Part shown: piece by piece, positions 10,259-22,794 of the stretch
How the letters are laid out: every line of letters begins with the position of its first letter
Numbering within the stretch: position 1 is the stretch's first letter
From: Wurfbainia villosa
Lineage: Eukaryota; Streptophyta; Magnoliopsida; Zingiberales; Zingiberaceae
NCBI GenBank assembly: GCA_025175895.1
Contig: CM045991.1
Location: 77,425,174-77,489,173, forward strand
Reading direction: 5' to 3'
DNA length: 64,000 nt
The notes under the pieces: generated by a model
What the model saw: only the letters and a program-made list of their open reading frames with translations
Told to the model about the DNA's origin: nothing
Database searches by the model: none
Position numbers and translations under genes: made by a program

Positions 10259-11172
10259 TGGTACAGTCTCATATAAGTCTGGGGGGACCCCAAGTTTTTA
10301 TTTATTTTGTTTCTAGCAGTAGTTTCTTTCCTAATATTTGCATTTTAATTTTATTTAGCATTCATTTATTCATGCATAGTGTGTTTAGTTTCTTTCTGCA
10401 CTTAGTTTTTGCTATCTTTAAGCTACCTCAGTAGTATTTTTTAGAGTTTTCTTTTATGAGTTGTTTCCATGGGTAGCTTAATTTTATTTACCTTGTAGTA
10501 TTTTATTTTATTTGCTCTAATGAATGTTCTAGTCTTACACTGGTTGACTTTTATTTTACACATACACATGATGAACTTTCTGAAAGGGAGAATCTAATAC
10601 ATACCTAGTTATGATTCATCTAAGTAGTCTAGTACTTTCGAATCCACATGTGACCCTAGGTTTAGCATTTTAGTTATTGGAGATGCTCGGATTGTGGAAG
10701 CCCATTCGAAAAAATCAAAATCCCAAGAGAGAGAGAAGAAAAAAAATGGAATAAGAAAAGAAAGAAGAAAGAAAAGAAAAAAAAAATTTTTTGAGGGATA
10801 AAAAACAGTTGTCGTGGGTGGAAATAGTTAGGTGCCCCTTTGAGACCGAGTTAGGTTACTGGGGAAACACCTACCAATTTCTCTCAATACCGAGCACGTC
10901 TTTGAGTCTTTGTGCTAGATCTAGGGAACGACCCTCGTTTTGGGTAAGTAAGTGCCTAAGAGTCGGACACCTTTGGAAAGCTATAGGATGACGACTTAAC
11001 TTACCATGAAACGAGTATCCCCTAAGAAGATTCGCTTAGCACGAGCACGGAGAGCTAACTTAGTGAATTTCTAGAACATATCTATTTTGCTTTGATTTCA
11101 AATACCACTTGATAAATCTAGTTAACATGCTAAGTATGGAACAATACCTTTTAAAATTCCATGGCACTGAGG
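10259..11172 (+). other. 3' non-coding region of element E
   Basis: No coding signal. It starts with an AAGTCTGGGGGGACCCC tract (about 10275-10291) that looks like a PPT-type block. A long purine-rich run of about 70 bases (A/G) follows at about 10718-10785. Confidence 0.55.
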
Positions 11173-11211
11173 TTTGCTTGAGGACAAGCAAAGACTTAAG
11201 TCTGGAGGAAT
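11173..11211 (+). promoter_or_regulatory. Hairpin and polypurine tract before E's right LTR
   Basis: TTTGCTTGAGGACAAGCAAA (11173-11192) is a perfect 8-bp stem with loop AGGA. It is followed by AAGTCTGGAGGAATTA, the probable polypurine tract, and then the TAATG start of the right LTR. 'GCTTGAGGACAAGC' blocks before the PPT are, from memory, frequent in Athila/Tat-type elements. Confidence 0.6.
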
Positions 11212-11535
11212 TAATGTGAGCAAAACATATAGGGTTTTAGGAGTAGTTTTCGCTCACATCTCATTACATTTTATGTTTGCTTCATGCATATTTTACTTTG
11301 TTTTGCATGCATTTTCTATTTTCTAGTTCGTAGATCTACTTTTGTTAATTTATGTGTAGGGCGGCATTTTTGAAGCAAAAATGGAGCAATTTGTGGGGCT
11401 TGGGCCTTAGGAAACACGCATTGGCCATGTCCCAAGACTTGGGCATGTTTTCGAAGCGAAACAGATCAAAACAGAGGCTCCAGGAAAAGACACAGCAGTC
11501 ATGAATTAGCAGCAGTGTGTTTTTCCGACTCATTT
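11212..11535 (+). repeat. Right (3') LTR of E, first piece
   Basis: Matches the first 320 bp or so of the left LTR, from TAATGTGAGCAAAACATA onward, and stops at the insertion point of array A. Confidence 0.9.
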
Positions 11536-13738
11536 TGTTAGTAATATATGAGAGATGTCCTAAGGCAATCGCCTTATGTATCAACCATTTATATGATAAA
11601 TGAAGATTCACTATTTGAGTATACATGTTTTATGTATTTGATTGGATCTTAAACTCATTTACTGAATGTCCACGATACGATTCACAGCATGAGAGAATTT
11701 GTGATTGGATCACAACTAGTGAGTATCTCTACAGGTGTAATTGTGATGTATCGGAATTATCCCTAGTCGATGAATTGATGGATTTGGACACCATCAATTC
11801 CGTCGAGACTAGCATGAGGTATACTCCTTGGTGTATCCAAGCAGCTGATTCTCACTGGCTGGAGACATAGTGATGTCCGGAGTTAATCGTGGATGCTAGT
11901 TATGGTAACTAGTTCATTGGAGTGACCAGCCGTAAGACTTTATATGGTTCTCTGCATATATAGATATGTCAATGAAGTTCTTACTGTGGCTTAAGTGCGA
12001 TGTTCCTTTGACTTGCGGTATTCAAGTCATCTTGATCATAGAGACTTATGCTTTGACATCTTAAGCAAGCATCTCTAAGGAGATGTGGACCCGGGATGAT
12101 TGGGTATAAGTCGAAGTGATCGAATGTGTTTGAATAGCCTATAAAGGATTCACCACTCCTTGCGAGGAGAAGTATACCCATGGCCTCTCGTCAGATTGTT
12201 ACTAAAGTCTTTGGCCAAAGCATTACATATTTAGAGAAAGGTACTCTTTGATACATGTGGAGTAACTAGAATCCGTAGGACGAGGAAATGATACTTGGGC
12301 TAGGTGTGACGTAGTCAGCCTAGTGGGGACTGACACAATAGACCATGTCCTGAACCAAGTGGGTATAAGATGAGTGAAGGGAATGGGGCACGAATCATTC
12401 GAGTTGCTGAAAGGTTTCAGAAATAGTTCTGGATCAACCGTTGATCTTTTCGGTTAATTGGGGATCATGATGTACTACTAGGTGCCACTCATGATCGTTC
12501 TACAATTAATGGTTAATTATAAACGACCAAAATAAACCGAGAACCTATTTGGTCACACGCACAACGAGCGTAATCCAAAGGATTTAAAACGAGCTTGAGA
12601 ATGGGATTCTCAGACCGAGAGAAACTAGGTTTGGTTGGACCAAACATAAAGCGAGCATGAAATCGTTTCAGTCGCAATGGAAGCGTGGATGGGCCGAGTC
12701 TTATGAAGACATAATGGATGAACCAAAATGGTTTGGTTCTAATCCAATGGAGGAGAATAAACCAAAGGGTTTGGTTTATTTTAAACGAATGAACCAAAAG
12801 TTGGTTCTGTTCATTTTAACTTAAAATAAACCATCATGGTTTGGTTTATTTTAACTTATCTTAATAGAGCGGGTTAACGGGCCTAATGGTTATGATCCAA
12901 TAACCATTAAGAGAATTAGTTCTCTATAAAAGAGGGCTTAAGGGATAATTAAGCCCTAATCCAAAAACCCTAGCTTGGAGTTGCCGCCCAACCTTCATTG
13001 CCGCCCAACCTCCATTGCCGCCCAGCTTGTTGTGCTGCCGTCCAGCTCCTTGCCGACGACCAAGCTTCAGCCAGTGATCCTCCGGTGACCCTCCGGTGAT
13101 CTCCTATAGGTTTGGCATCAAGGTGAGCCTTATCTTCCCTTGGTTGGCCGGCGCCTATCTACTCCACCAAAGCTGTCCAGTTTTCTGGACAGCTTGTTCT
13201 CCTCTCGTCGGAGCGTCGTTTGGACGACGGTTAGAGCTCCGACAGCGGCTAACTTACCGGGGATTCGATCTCCGGTAATCCTCTGAGGTGGAGGACGGAT
13301 TCACAATTGGTTGACGAATACCTCTCCGGAGAAGCGAGTTTTGAGAACTCGTATTAGGATCCGAATTTGGATTCGGATCGTGATCATCTCTCGATCACGT
13401 CATCTTCAACACGAGGCTAGTAACCCGTACGAAGATGAAGCTCGTGGCTTAGCGAAGTCATCCCGAGGAACTCGGTGTTGATACGGATAGAGACGATTCT
13501 AGCGAGGATCGTTCCGGTTGATGCTATTCCCGCTACACGTCATACGAAAGGTATAACGTAGATAAATTTCCTTTTATTGCAAATTTAAATTTACGGTTAT
13601 GTCTACACTTGTTGTAATATGCATGCGTGTGTTGTGTGTGTTGTAATAAATGTAGATTTATTATTTTTATTGCTTCCGCTGTGTTCATGTTTACGAAACG
13701 TGATCGAACACACACGCCGCGGTGTCGGAAACCCAACA
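11536..13738 (+). repeat. Array A, first LTR
   Basis: 2203 bp, TGTTAGTAATATATG... to ...GGAAACCCAACA. It contains TATAAAAG at 12925-12932 followed by a C-rich CCGCCCAACC repeat (12986-13040), the probable R region. Copies of a GGTTTGGTTTATTTTA motif precede it (about 12770-12860). Confidence 0.93.
12925..12932 (+). promoter_or_regulatory. TATA box of first A LTR
   Basis: TATAAAAG after AGTTCTC. The second LTR has TATAAAAA at 20095. In the third LTR (27273) the sequence directly after TATAAA is deleted. Confidence 0.6.
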
Positions 13739-13739
13739 G

Positions 13740-13752
13740 TGGTATCAGAGCC
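13740..13752 (+). promoter_or_regulatory. Primer-binding site, first A internal region
   Basis: TGGTATCAGAGCC, one base after the LTR end, is complementary to the 3' end of initiator Met-tRNA. This is the usual copia primer site. Confidence 0.92.
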
Positions 13753-15017
13753 CAGGTTGTGTTTCGACATAATCGTAAAAATGGTTTTGTGATAGTCATA
13801 ATGTATTTCTAGAAATTTTCTAATTTTGGAAATTTAGAAAATATTTATGGAAATTTTTCAATTTTGGAAAGTCTAGAAGTATTTATGGAAATCTTCCACT
13901 TTTGGAAAGTTGGAAGTATTTATGGAAATTGATATTTTCCATAAATAAAATATTTGATTAGATTATGGAAATTTGTTTCCTAATTTAATCATGATTTGAT
14001 TTGGGAAATCAAATCTTAAAATATTTTATTTCCATAAGTAGTTTTAATGATTTAGGAAATTTGTTTCCTAAATAGATTTTCCTTAATCAAATAATTCCAT
14101 GAATAAAATATGTGATTAGATTTGGAAATTTGTTTCCTAATTTAATTACGATTTGATTTGGAGAATCAAATCTTAAACATATTTTATTTCCATAAATAGT
14201 TATGACATATAAGGAAATATATATACATGACATAATTGTATGCCATGTAATTGCATTAGATGCATAACATTATGCCATGCATGTCGTGACATGTAGATGT
14301 ATGCCATGTATGTCATGCCATGTAGATAATAGTTATTTACATGCAAAGAGGATGAGACATAAAAACCCTTAAACAATATTAAAGCCTACACCTTCCATTA
14401 ATATGGTTAGAACCAGAGTTCCGTTTCTTGTTTGGGTTGTTGGACTCTCTCCAAGCCCGGCTCGAACCCCAACATGTTCAAACCATGGAATAGTTTAATA
14501 CTAATATGGTAAGAGTCAGAGGTCAATCGTTAGCTTTGGTTGTTGGACTCTCTCCAAGCTGGGCTAATTGGTTGAATGCGCTCTAACCATATTAAAACTA
14601 TTTCTCGATTAATGGGTTGGCTTTAACCTGGAGCATCGGCTTGTTGGACTCTCTCCAAGGTCAATGTAAAGGGAGGTGAAGTTGGGTGCTATGCATATGA
14701 TTCATACTTGTTAATGTGTTAACAACCCGATGTATGTGTGAACATTCAATTAGTTGATAGCACATTGTGATAGTTGCATATACGTGATATGCAATCGGTA
14801 TAGTTGATACCTACCGTCGTAGTTATGAATGGCTTGTTGGACTCTCTCCAAGGTTGTTCATAACTATGATGGATATCAGCCCATTCGGAGATGGACCTAT
14901 GATCTCCCGAAGTGATTTTGGGGTTTTTGAAATTCGAAAAATGAATGGGATTTATAAATGTATATTGATGCATTTTAAAATCATTTTCTCATATATGATC
15001 GTTTTGTATTTCTAAAA
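13753..15017 (+). other. Hairpin-rich 5' leader, first A copy
   Basis: About 1.26 kb between the primer site and gag with no ORF. Three copies of GGAAATTTGTTTCC (13967-13980, 14055-14068, 14124-14137) can each fold as GGAAA/TTTCC. GATTTGATTT pairs with AAATCAAATC at 13993-14015. Four copies of TTGTTGGACTCTCTCCAAG lie at 14437, 14540, 14641 and 14834; each contains TTGGA-CTCTC-TCCAA, a 5-bp stem with a CTCTC loop. The second internal copy has the same set. Confidence 0.8.
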
Positions 15018-15625
15018 TTGATCATGTTGTCTTTTAATTTGCGTTCCATTTTGGATTCGAATAAATTGACTGAGCCGAACTTCTTGGACTGGCTTAGAAA
15101 CTTGAGAATTGTTCTCAAGGTGAAAAGCTTGCGTATGTTCTCGAAGCGCCTCTTCCCGCCCATCCTAGTGACGATGCAACTCCGGACCAATTGTTGGTCT
15201 ATCAGAAACATGTGACTGATTCTGAACTGACAAGTTGCATCATGCTAGCCGCGATGGAACCCAAGCTACGAAAGCAGCATGAGCATATGGATGCTCATAT
15301 CGTAGTCCTTCAACTTTATGAGTTGTTTGATAAGCAAGTGAGATTCGAAAGGTTCGAAGTCTCCAAACTCCTCTTTACCTCTGAGATGCAAGAAGGTTCA
15401 TCTGTGGTACTGCTCAACATGCTGAAGACTGTGGAGCCTTCTGAGAAGCATGAGCAGGGGACGGTGTTGTTAGTTGATTCCTCGAAGAAAGGTTCTAAGA
15501 GGGAGTCAAAGGAACAACAGAAGGGGAAGAAGAAAAAGGCTAAAAAGGCAGAACCAGCTCAAAAGGGCACTTGCCATCATTATGGCAAGTAGGGCCATTT
15601 GCGAAGAAAGTGCAAGATTTATCTT
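15018..15625 (+). pseudogene. Gag of first A copy
   Basis: Capsid/nucleocapsid polyprotein of a copia element. The likely start is ATG at 15018 (MIMLSFNLRSILDSNKLTEP, then NFLDWLRNLRIVLK, the typical N-terminal gag segment). A one-base loss near 15118 shifts the frame; the true frame continues as the ORF at 15191-15592 (MLAAMEPKLRKQHEHMDA, then a Lys-rich linker). The zinc knuckle reads CHHYGK-stop-GHLRRKC: TAG at 15590-15592 interrupts it, but the C-C-H-C residues are all present. Protease follows in the same frame. The early frameshift is also present in the second copy. It cannot make intact Gag without suppression. Confidence 0.85.
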
Positions 15626-16015
15626 GAGTCCATGAAGAAGGATAAGGCATCGGATGCCCCATCTTCTTCAGAAATCTTCTTTATTGATTGTCATTCTATT
15701 TTCTCAGACACTTGGGTATTTGATACTGGGTGTGGCTCACATATATGTAATGACATACATGGGCTAAGGAATAGAAGAAGACTCGTCAAGGGAGAGTCAA
15801 ATTTACGTGTTGGGAATGGAGCAACGGTTGCTGCACTCGCCATCGGAACGTATTTGTTGGAACTCCCAGTAGGACTTGTCTTAGAACTGGACAATTGCTT
15901 TTATGTTCCTTCGTTGATAAAGAACATCATTTTAATTTCTTGTTTAAATAGAAATGGGTACCATTTGACTTTTAGTAACAATTGTTGTTACATAACTTTG
16001 AATGGAGTTCTTTAA
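15626..16015 (+). pseudogene. Protease domain of first A copy
   Basis: Aspartic protease that would process the polyprotein. The active-site motif is WVFDTGCGSHICND (DTG at residues 42-44 of the frame opened at 15599). The downstream hydrophobic strands GATVAALAIGTYLLELP and NCFYVPSLIKNIILISCLN are typical of the copia protease to GAG-pre-integrase region. The frame ends at TAA 16013-16015, where a Gln codon is expected (before GTGTLSNG). The same TAA is in the second copy. The frame continues afterwards without a shift. Confidence 0.85.
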
Positions 16016-17069
16016 GGGACTGGAACTTTAAGCAATGGTGTTTATACGTTGGACGTATCCAGTGATATTTTCAATATCGAAGTGAGCAACACGCGTGCTC
16101 GAAAGGATAATCAAATAGACTCCTATATGTGGCATTGTCGTCTTGGCCATATAAGCAAGAAACGCATGTCCGAATTACACCGATGTGGAATTCTGGAATC
16201 GTTTGAATTGGATTCATACGATACATGTGAATCATGCTTAAAAGGCAAGATGACTAAGTTACCTTTTACTGGAAAAGGTGAACGAGTGAGAGAGTTACTA
16301 GGTCTAATACATACTGATGTATGTGGACCTATGTCAACTCAAGCATTAGGAGGCTATAGCTACTTCATTACCTTCACCGATGATCACTCACGGTTTGGGT
16401 ATGTGTTCTTGATGAAACACAAGTCTGAAGCCTTTGAAAGGTTCAAAGAGTTCAGAAATGAAGTAGAGAAACAACATGATAAGTGTATTAAAATACTTCG
16501 ATCGGATCGAGGTGGTGAATACTTGAGTCAGGAGTTTCTTGATTACCTAAGAGACAATGGTATATTGTCTCAATGGACTCCGCCCTATACACCACAGCAT
16601 AATGGTGTATCTGAGAGGCGAATCGACCTTGTTGGACATGGTCGTCAATGATGAATCATGCGACTCTTCCCAAGTCCTTTGGGGTTAATGCATAACTGTT
16701 TACTTGTTAAACAGAATGCCTACCAAGGTAGTCTCAACTACTCCATATGAGATATGGAATAGTAAGAAACCTCATGTATCTTTCTTGAAGATATGGGGTT
16801 GTCCTGCTTATGTGAAGCGGACTGTATCAGACAAATTGGATGCTAAGTCTGATAAATGTCTATTTATTGGATACCCTAAGGAAACAAGGGGTTACCAATT
16901 CTATCATCCTGTAGAACAAAAGGTGTTTGTTTCAAGGCATGCTGTGTTTCTAGAGAAAGAGTTTCTCTTGCAAGAAAACAGTGGGAGTGTCGTCGAGCTT
17001 GAGGAGGCTCGAGAGACTCAAATAGACATTAATGAGATACCTGGTGAAGCACAACATGACAACTCATAG
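16016..17069 (+). pseudogene. GAG-pre-integrase and integrase of first A copy
   Basis: Integrase, which inserts the cDNA. In the ORF at 16049-16651 the zinc-binding HHCC residues are H29, H34, C60 and C63 (WHCRLGH, CESC). The catalytic triad is D90 (HTDVCGP), D153 (LRSDRGGEY) and E189 (NGVSERR), spaced as DD35E. A cluster of small deletions at about 16620-16700 shifts the frame relative to copy 2. The C-terminal part continues in another frame at 16704-17069 (MPTKVVSTTPYEIWNSKKP, FLKIWGCPAYVK, FIGYPKETRGYQFY). The linker to reverse transcriptase is also shortened near 17050-17085. Catalytic residues are complete but no full-length product is possible. Confidence 0.88.
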
Positions 17070-18695
17070 TGATGAGCAATCTACGATATTGTAACACCAC
17101 ATCTTCGTAGATCTGGTAGAACACGCAATATTCCTGAGAGATATGGATTTCTCGTAAGTGAATCGAACGACGTGTTACTCATTGATGATGAGGAGCCTAC
17201 CAATTATGAAGAAGTGCTGACAAGTTCAGAAAGGGATAAGTGGCTTGGTGCCATGAAGTCGGAAATGGATTCCATGTATGAAAACCAAGTTTGGAACTTG
17301 GTTGACCCACCTGAAGGCATAAAGCCTATAGGGTGCAAGTGGGTTTTCAAGAAGAAAACCGACATGGATGGTAATGTGATTACCTATAAGGCTAGATTGG
17401 TGGCGAAAGGATATCGTCAAAAGCAAGGTGTTGATTATGACGAAACCTATTCGCCTATAGCTATGCTTAAATCCATTCGGATGCTCCTGGCCATAGCGGC
17501 TCATTATGATTATGAGATATGGAAGATGGATGTGAAAACAGCTTTCCTTAATGGAAACCTGCTCGAGGACGTGTATATGATACAGCCTGAGGGTTTCACA
17601 TCGGTTGATAAAACCAAGGTATGCAAATTGCGACGATCCATTTATGGATTGAAGCAAGCATCCAGGAGCTGGAATATCCGTTTTGATGAGACAATCAAAA
17701 AGTTTGATTTCTCACAAAATCCAGACGAACCTTGTGTGTACAAGAAGGTTAGTGGGAGTGCAATCGTGTTCCTAGTATTATATGTCGATGACATATTACT
17801 TATAGGAAACGATGTTTCAGTCTTACAGTCAGTTAAGGTTTGGTTATCCAAGACATTCTCCATGAAAGACCTGGGAGAAGCAACGTACATCCTCGGGATT
17901 AAGATCTATAGAGATAGATCGAAATGGTTGCTTGGTCCTTCGCAGTCTACATATATAGACCGAGTGCTAAAGAGGTTTAGCATGTCGGAATCCAAGAAAG
18001 GTTTCTTACCCATCAGGCATGGGGTACACCTTTCGAAGTCTATGTGTCCGCGCACAGAAGACAAGAGGATTTGCATGAGTAAGATTCTCTATGCATCCGC
18101 AATAGGATCTATCATGTATGCTATGTTATGTACAAGGCCCGAAGTATCGTATGCTCTAAGTGTCATGAGCAGATACCAGTCCGATCCGGGAATAGATCAT
18201 TGGGCGGCTGTTAAGATGATCCTTAAGTACTTGAGAAGAACTAAGGATGTGTTCCTAATATATGGAGAAGGGTACATGGTGATACGTGGGTATATGTATG
18301 CCAACTCTAGATAGACAAGGATGATTCCATGTCTAAGTCTGGGTATGTATTCACCTAGAATGGAGGCGCAATAAGTTGGAAAGGTTCCAAGCTTTACACT
18401 ATAGAGGATTCTGCCACTAAGGCAGAATACATTGCAGCTTTGGAAGCAGCATAGGAAGCGGTTTGGATCAAGAAGTTCATCTCTGAACTTGATGTGGTCT
18501 CATCAATGATCCAAACATGTGCTTCGCCACTATCATCTTATCAGAGAGATCATCAGTAGGAACGAAATACAAATCGAGAAAATTCCCACTGAAAGGAACT
18601 TAGCGGATCCCTTGACTAAGGCATTACCTCAAAATAAGTTTGAGGGTCATGTTCGAGCTTATGGTATTGGATACCGTAGCGATTGGCAATAGGCC
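17070..18695 (+). pseudogene. Reverse transcriptase and RNase H of first A copy
   Basis: The ORF at 17172-18314 (380 aa) holds the copia reverse transcriptase: KWVFKKKTDMDGNVITYKARLVAKGY, QMDVKTAFLNG-type motif (here KMDVKTAFLNG), IYGLKQASRSWN, and the active site LYVDDILLIGN with YVDD at 17781-17792 (residues 204-207). The thumb region (SRYQSDPGIDHWAAVK) follows. RNase H is broken: a frameshift at about 18295, a TAG in ATLEAA-type context (GCAGCATAGGAA, near 18450), and a deletion of roughly 70 bp near 18510 removing the CDN segment with the third catalytic Asp. The end (RRYHLIREII, ADPLTKALPQNKFEGH) is still recognisable. The RNase H defects are shared with copy 2. Confidence 0.9.
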
Positions 18696-18706
18696 AAGTG
18701 GGAGTC
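18696..18706 (+). promoter_or_regulatory. Polypurine tract, first A copy
   Basis: AAGTGGGAGTC abuts the TGTTAG start of the middle LTR. The second copy has the same tract at 25882-25892. Confidence 0.75.
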
Positions 18707-20912
18707 TGTTAGTAATATATGAGAGATGTCCTAAGGCAATCGCCTTATGTATGAACCATTTATATGATAAATGAAGATTCACTATTTGAGTATACATGTT
18801 TTATGTATTTGATTGGATCTTAAACACATTTACTGAATGTCCACGATATGATTCACAGCATGAGAGAATTTGTGATTGGATCACAACTAGTGAGTATCTC
18901 TACATGTGTAATTGTGATGTATCGGAATTATCCCTAGTCGATGAATTGATGGATTTGGACACCATCAATTCTGTCGATACTAGCACGAGGTATACTCCTT
19001 GGTGTATCCAAGCAGCTGATTCTCACTGGCTGGAGACATAGTGATGTCCGGAGTTAATCGTGGATGCTAGTTATGGTAACTAGTTCATTGGAGTGACCAG
19101 GCGTAAGACTTCATATGGTTCTCTACATATATAGATATGTCAATGAAGTTCTTACTGTGGCTTAAGTGCGATGTTCCTTTGACTTGGGTATTCAAGTCAT
19201 CTTGATCATGGAGACTTATGCTTTGACATCTTAAGCAAACATCTCTAAGGAGATGTGGACCCGGGATGATTGGGTATAAGTCGAAGTGATCGAAGGTGTT
19301 TGAATAGCCTATAAAGGATTCACCACTCCTTGCGAGGAGATGTATACCCATGGCCTCTCGTCGGATTGTTACTAAAGTCTTTGGCCAAAGCATTTCATGT
19401 TTAGAGTAAGGTACTCTTCGATACATGTGGAGTAACTAGAATCCGTAGGACGAGGAAATGATACTTGGGCTAGGTGTGACGTAGTCAGCCTAGTGGGGAC
19501 TGACAGAATAGACCATGTCCTGAACCAAGTGGGTATAAGATGAGTGAAGGGAATGGGGCACGAATCAATCGAGCTGCTGAAGGGTTTCAGAAATAGTTCT
19601 GGATCAACCGTTGATCTTTTCGGTTAATTGGGGATCATGATGTACTACTAGGTGCCACTCATGATCGTTCTATAATTAATGGTTAATTATAGACGGCCAA
19701 CATAAACCGAGAACCTATTTGGTCACACACACAACGAGCGTAATCCAATGGATTTAAAATGAGCTTGAGAATGGGATTCTCAGACCGAGAGAAACTAGGT
19801 TTGGTTGGACCAAACATAAAGCGAGCATGAAATCGTTTCAGTCGCAATGGAAGCGTGGATGGGCCGAGTCTTATGAAGATGTAATGGATGAACCAAAATG
19901 GTTTGGTTCTAATCCAATGGAGGAGAATAAACCAAAGGGTTTGGTTTATTTTAGACGAATGAACCAAAAGTTGGTTCGGTTCGTTTTTACTTAAAATAAA
20001 CCATCATGGTTTGGTTTATTTTAACTTATCTTAATGGAGCGGGTTAACGGGCCTAATGGTTATGATCCAATAACCATTAAGAGAATTAGTTCTCTATAAA
20101 AAAAGGCTTAAGGGATAATTAAGCCCTAATCCAAAAACCCTAGCTTGGAGTTGCCGCCCAACCTTCATTGCCGCCCAACCTCCATTGCCGCCCAGCTTGT
20201 TGTGCCGCCGTCCAGCTCCTTGCCGGCGACCAAGCTTCAGCCGGTGATCCTCCGGCGACCCTCCGGTGATCTCCTATAGGTTTGGCATCAAGGTGAGCCT
20301 TATCTTCCCTTGGTTGGTCGGCGCCTATCTCCTCCACCAAAGCTGTCCAGTTTTCTAGACAGCTTGTTCTCCTCTCGTCGGAGCATCGTTTAGACGACGG
20401 TTAGAGCTCCGACAGCGGCTAACTTACCGGGGATTCGATCTCCGGTAATCCTCTGAGGTGGAGGATGAAGGATTCGTCAATTGATTGACGAATACCTCTC
20501 CGGAGAAGCGAGTTTTGAGAAATCGTATTAGGATCCAAATTTGGATTCGGATCGTGATCATCTCTCGATCACGTCGTCTTCAACACGAGGCTAGTAACCC
20601 GTACGAAGACGAAGCTTGTGGCTTAGCGAAGTCATCCCGAGGAACTCGGTGTTGATACGGATAGAGACGATTCTAGCGAGGATCGTTCCGGTTCATGTCG
20701 TTCCCGCTACACGTCATACGAAAGGTATAACGTAGATAAATTTCCTTTTATTGCAAATTTAAATTTACGGTTATGTCTACACTTGTTGTAATATGCATGC
20801 GTGTGTTGTGTGTGTTGTAATAAATGTAGATTTATTATTTTTATTGCTTCCGCTGTGTTCATGTTTACGAAACGTGATCGAACACACACGCCGCGGTGTC
20901 GGAAACCCAACA
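18707..20912 (+). repeat. Array A, middle LTR shared by both copies
   Basis: 2206 bp, TGTTAG...CCCAACA, very similar to the first LTR. It serves as 3' LTR for the first internal region and 5' LTR for the second. A small insertion relative to the first LTR lies at about 20466 (GATGAAGGATTCGTC). Confidence 0.93.
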
Positions 20913-20913
20913 G

Positions 20914-20926
20914 TGGTATCAGAGCC
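20914..20926 (+). promoter_or_regulatory. Primer-binding site, second A internal region
   Basis: TGGTATCAGAGCC one base after the middle LTR; Met-tRNA type, intact. Confidence 0.92.
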
Positions 20927-22191
20927 CAGGTTGTGTTTCGACATAATCGTAAAAATGGTTTTGCGATAGTCATAATGTATTTCTGGAAATTTTCTAATTT
21001 TGGAAATTTAGAAAATATTTATGGAAATTTTTCAATTTTGGAAAGTCTAGAAGTGTTTATGGAAATCTTCCACTTTTGGAAAGTTGGAAGTATTTATGGA
21101 AATTGATATTTTCCATAAATAAAATATTTAATTAGATTGTGGAAATTTGTTTCCTAATTTAATCATGATTTGATTTGGGAAATCAAATCTTAAAATATTT
21201 TATTTCCATAAGTAGTTTTAATGATTTAGGAAATTGGTTTCCTAAATAGATTTTCCTTAATCAAATAATTCCATGAATAAAATATGTGATTAGATTTGGA
21301 AATTTGTTTCCTAATTTAATTATGATTTGATTTGGAGAATCAAATCTTAAACATATTTTATTTCCATAAATAGTTATGACATATAAGAAAATATATATAC
21401 ATGACATAATTGTATGTCATGTAATTGCATTAGATGCATAACATTATGTCATACGTGTCGTGACATGTAGATGTATGCCATGTATGCCATGCCATGTAGA
21501 TAATAGTTATTTGCATGCAAAGAGGATGAGACATAAAAACCCTTAAACAATATTAAAGCCTACACCTTCCATTAATATGGTTAGAACCAGAGTTCCGTTT
21601 CTTATTTGGGTTGTTGGACTCTCTCCAAGCCCGGCTCGAACCCGAACATGTTCAAACCATGGAATAGTTTAATACTAATATGGTAAGAGTCAGAGGTCAA
21701 TCGTTAGCTTTGGTTGTTGGACTCTCTCCAAGCTGGGCTAATTGGTTGAATGCGCTCTAACCATATTAAAACTATTTCCGATTAATGGGTTGGCTTTAAC
21801 CTGGAGCATCGGCTTGTTGGACTCTCTCCAAGGTCGATGTAAAGGGAGGTGAAGTTGGGTGCTATGCATATGATGCATACTTGTTAATGTGTTAACAACC
21901 CGATGTATGTGTGAACATTCAATTAGTTGATAGCACATTGTGATAGTTGCATATACGTGATATGCAATCGGTATAGTTGATACCTACAGTCGTAGTTATG
22001 AATGGCTTGTTGGACTCTCTCCAAGGTTGTTCATAACTATGATGGATATCAGCCCATTCGGAGATGGACCTACGATCTCCCGAAGTGATTTTGGGGTTTT
22101 TGAAATTCAAAAAATGAATGGGATTTATAAATGTATATTGATGCATTTTAAAATCATTTTCTCATATATGCTCGTTTTGTATTTCTAAAAT
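20927..22191 (+). other. Hairpin-rich 5' leader, second A copy
   Basis: Close copy of the leader at 13753-15017. The TTGTTGGACTCTCTCCAAG motif is present four times (21611, 21714, 21814, 22007) without a change inside the motif, although the spacers between copies differ by substitutions. Confidence 0.8.
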
Positions 22192-22794
22192 TGATCATGT
22201 TGTCTTTTAATTTTTGTTCCATTTTGGATTCGAATAAATTGACTGATCCGAACTTCTTGGACTAGCTTAGAAACTTGAGAATTGTTCTCAAGGTGAAAAG
22301 CTTGCGTATGTCCTCGAAGCGCCTCTTCCCTCCCATCCTAGTGACGATGCAACTCCGGACCAATTGCTGGTCTATCAGAAACATGTGACTGATTCTGAAC
22401 TGACAAGTTGCATCATGCTAGCCGCGATGGAACCCAAGCTACGAAAGCAGCATGAGCATATGGATGCTCATATCGTAGTCCTTCATCTTTATGAGTTGTT
22501 TGATAAGCAAGTGAGATTGAAAGGTTCAAGTCTCAAGCTCCTCTTCACCTCGAGATGCAAGAAGGTTCATCTGTGGTACTGCTCAACATGCTGAAGACTG
22601 TGGAGCCTTCTGAGAAGCATGAGCAGGGGACGGTGTTGTTAGTTGATTCCTCGAAGAAAGGTTCTAAGAGGGAGTCAAAGGAACAATAGAAGGGGAAGAA
22701 GAAAAAGGCTAAAAAGGCAGAACCAGCTCAAAAGGGCACTTGACATCATTATGGCAAGTAAGGCCATTTGCAAAGAAAGTGCAAGATTTATCTT
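22192..22794 (+). pseudogene. Gag of second A copy
   Basis: Second copy of the gag described at 15018-15625. The start codon is lost: the position equivalent to ATG 15018 reads TTGATCATG, and a TAG replaces a Trp codon at about 22264 (GACTAGCTTAG). The early frameshift of copy 1 is present. A further frameshift near 22520 ends the ORF at 22364-22594, and a TAG replaces a Gln codon near 22687. The zinc knuckle has a TGA for the first Cys (CTTGACATCAT) and TAA at the position of copy 1's TAG. It is more decayed than copy 1. Confidence 0.85.

Noticed and set aside
11531..11535. CATTT as a perfect duplication for array A
   Set aside because: The right flank after 30189 reads TTTTT; only an imperfect match, so not claimed as perfect.
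13740..13752. GGTATCAGAGC sites as tRNA genes
   Set aside because: Only the primer-complementary 12-13 bases occur, next to LTRs; no cloverleaf flanks.
17226..17657. 143-aa antisense ORF (also 24412-24843)
   Set aside because: Antisense shadow of the conserved reverse transcriptase frame, present in both A copies for that reason.
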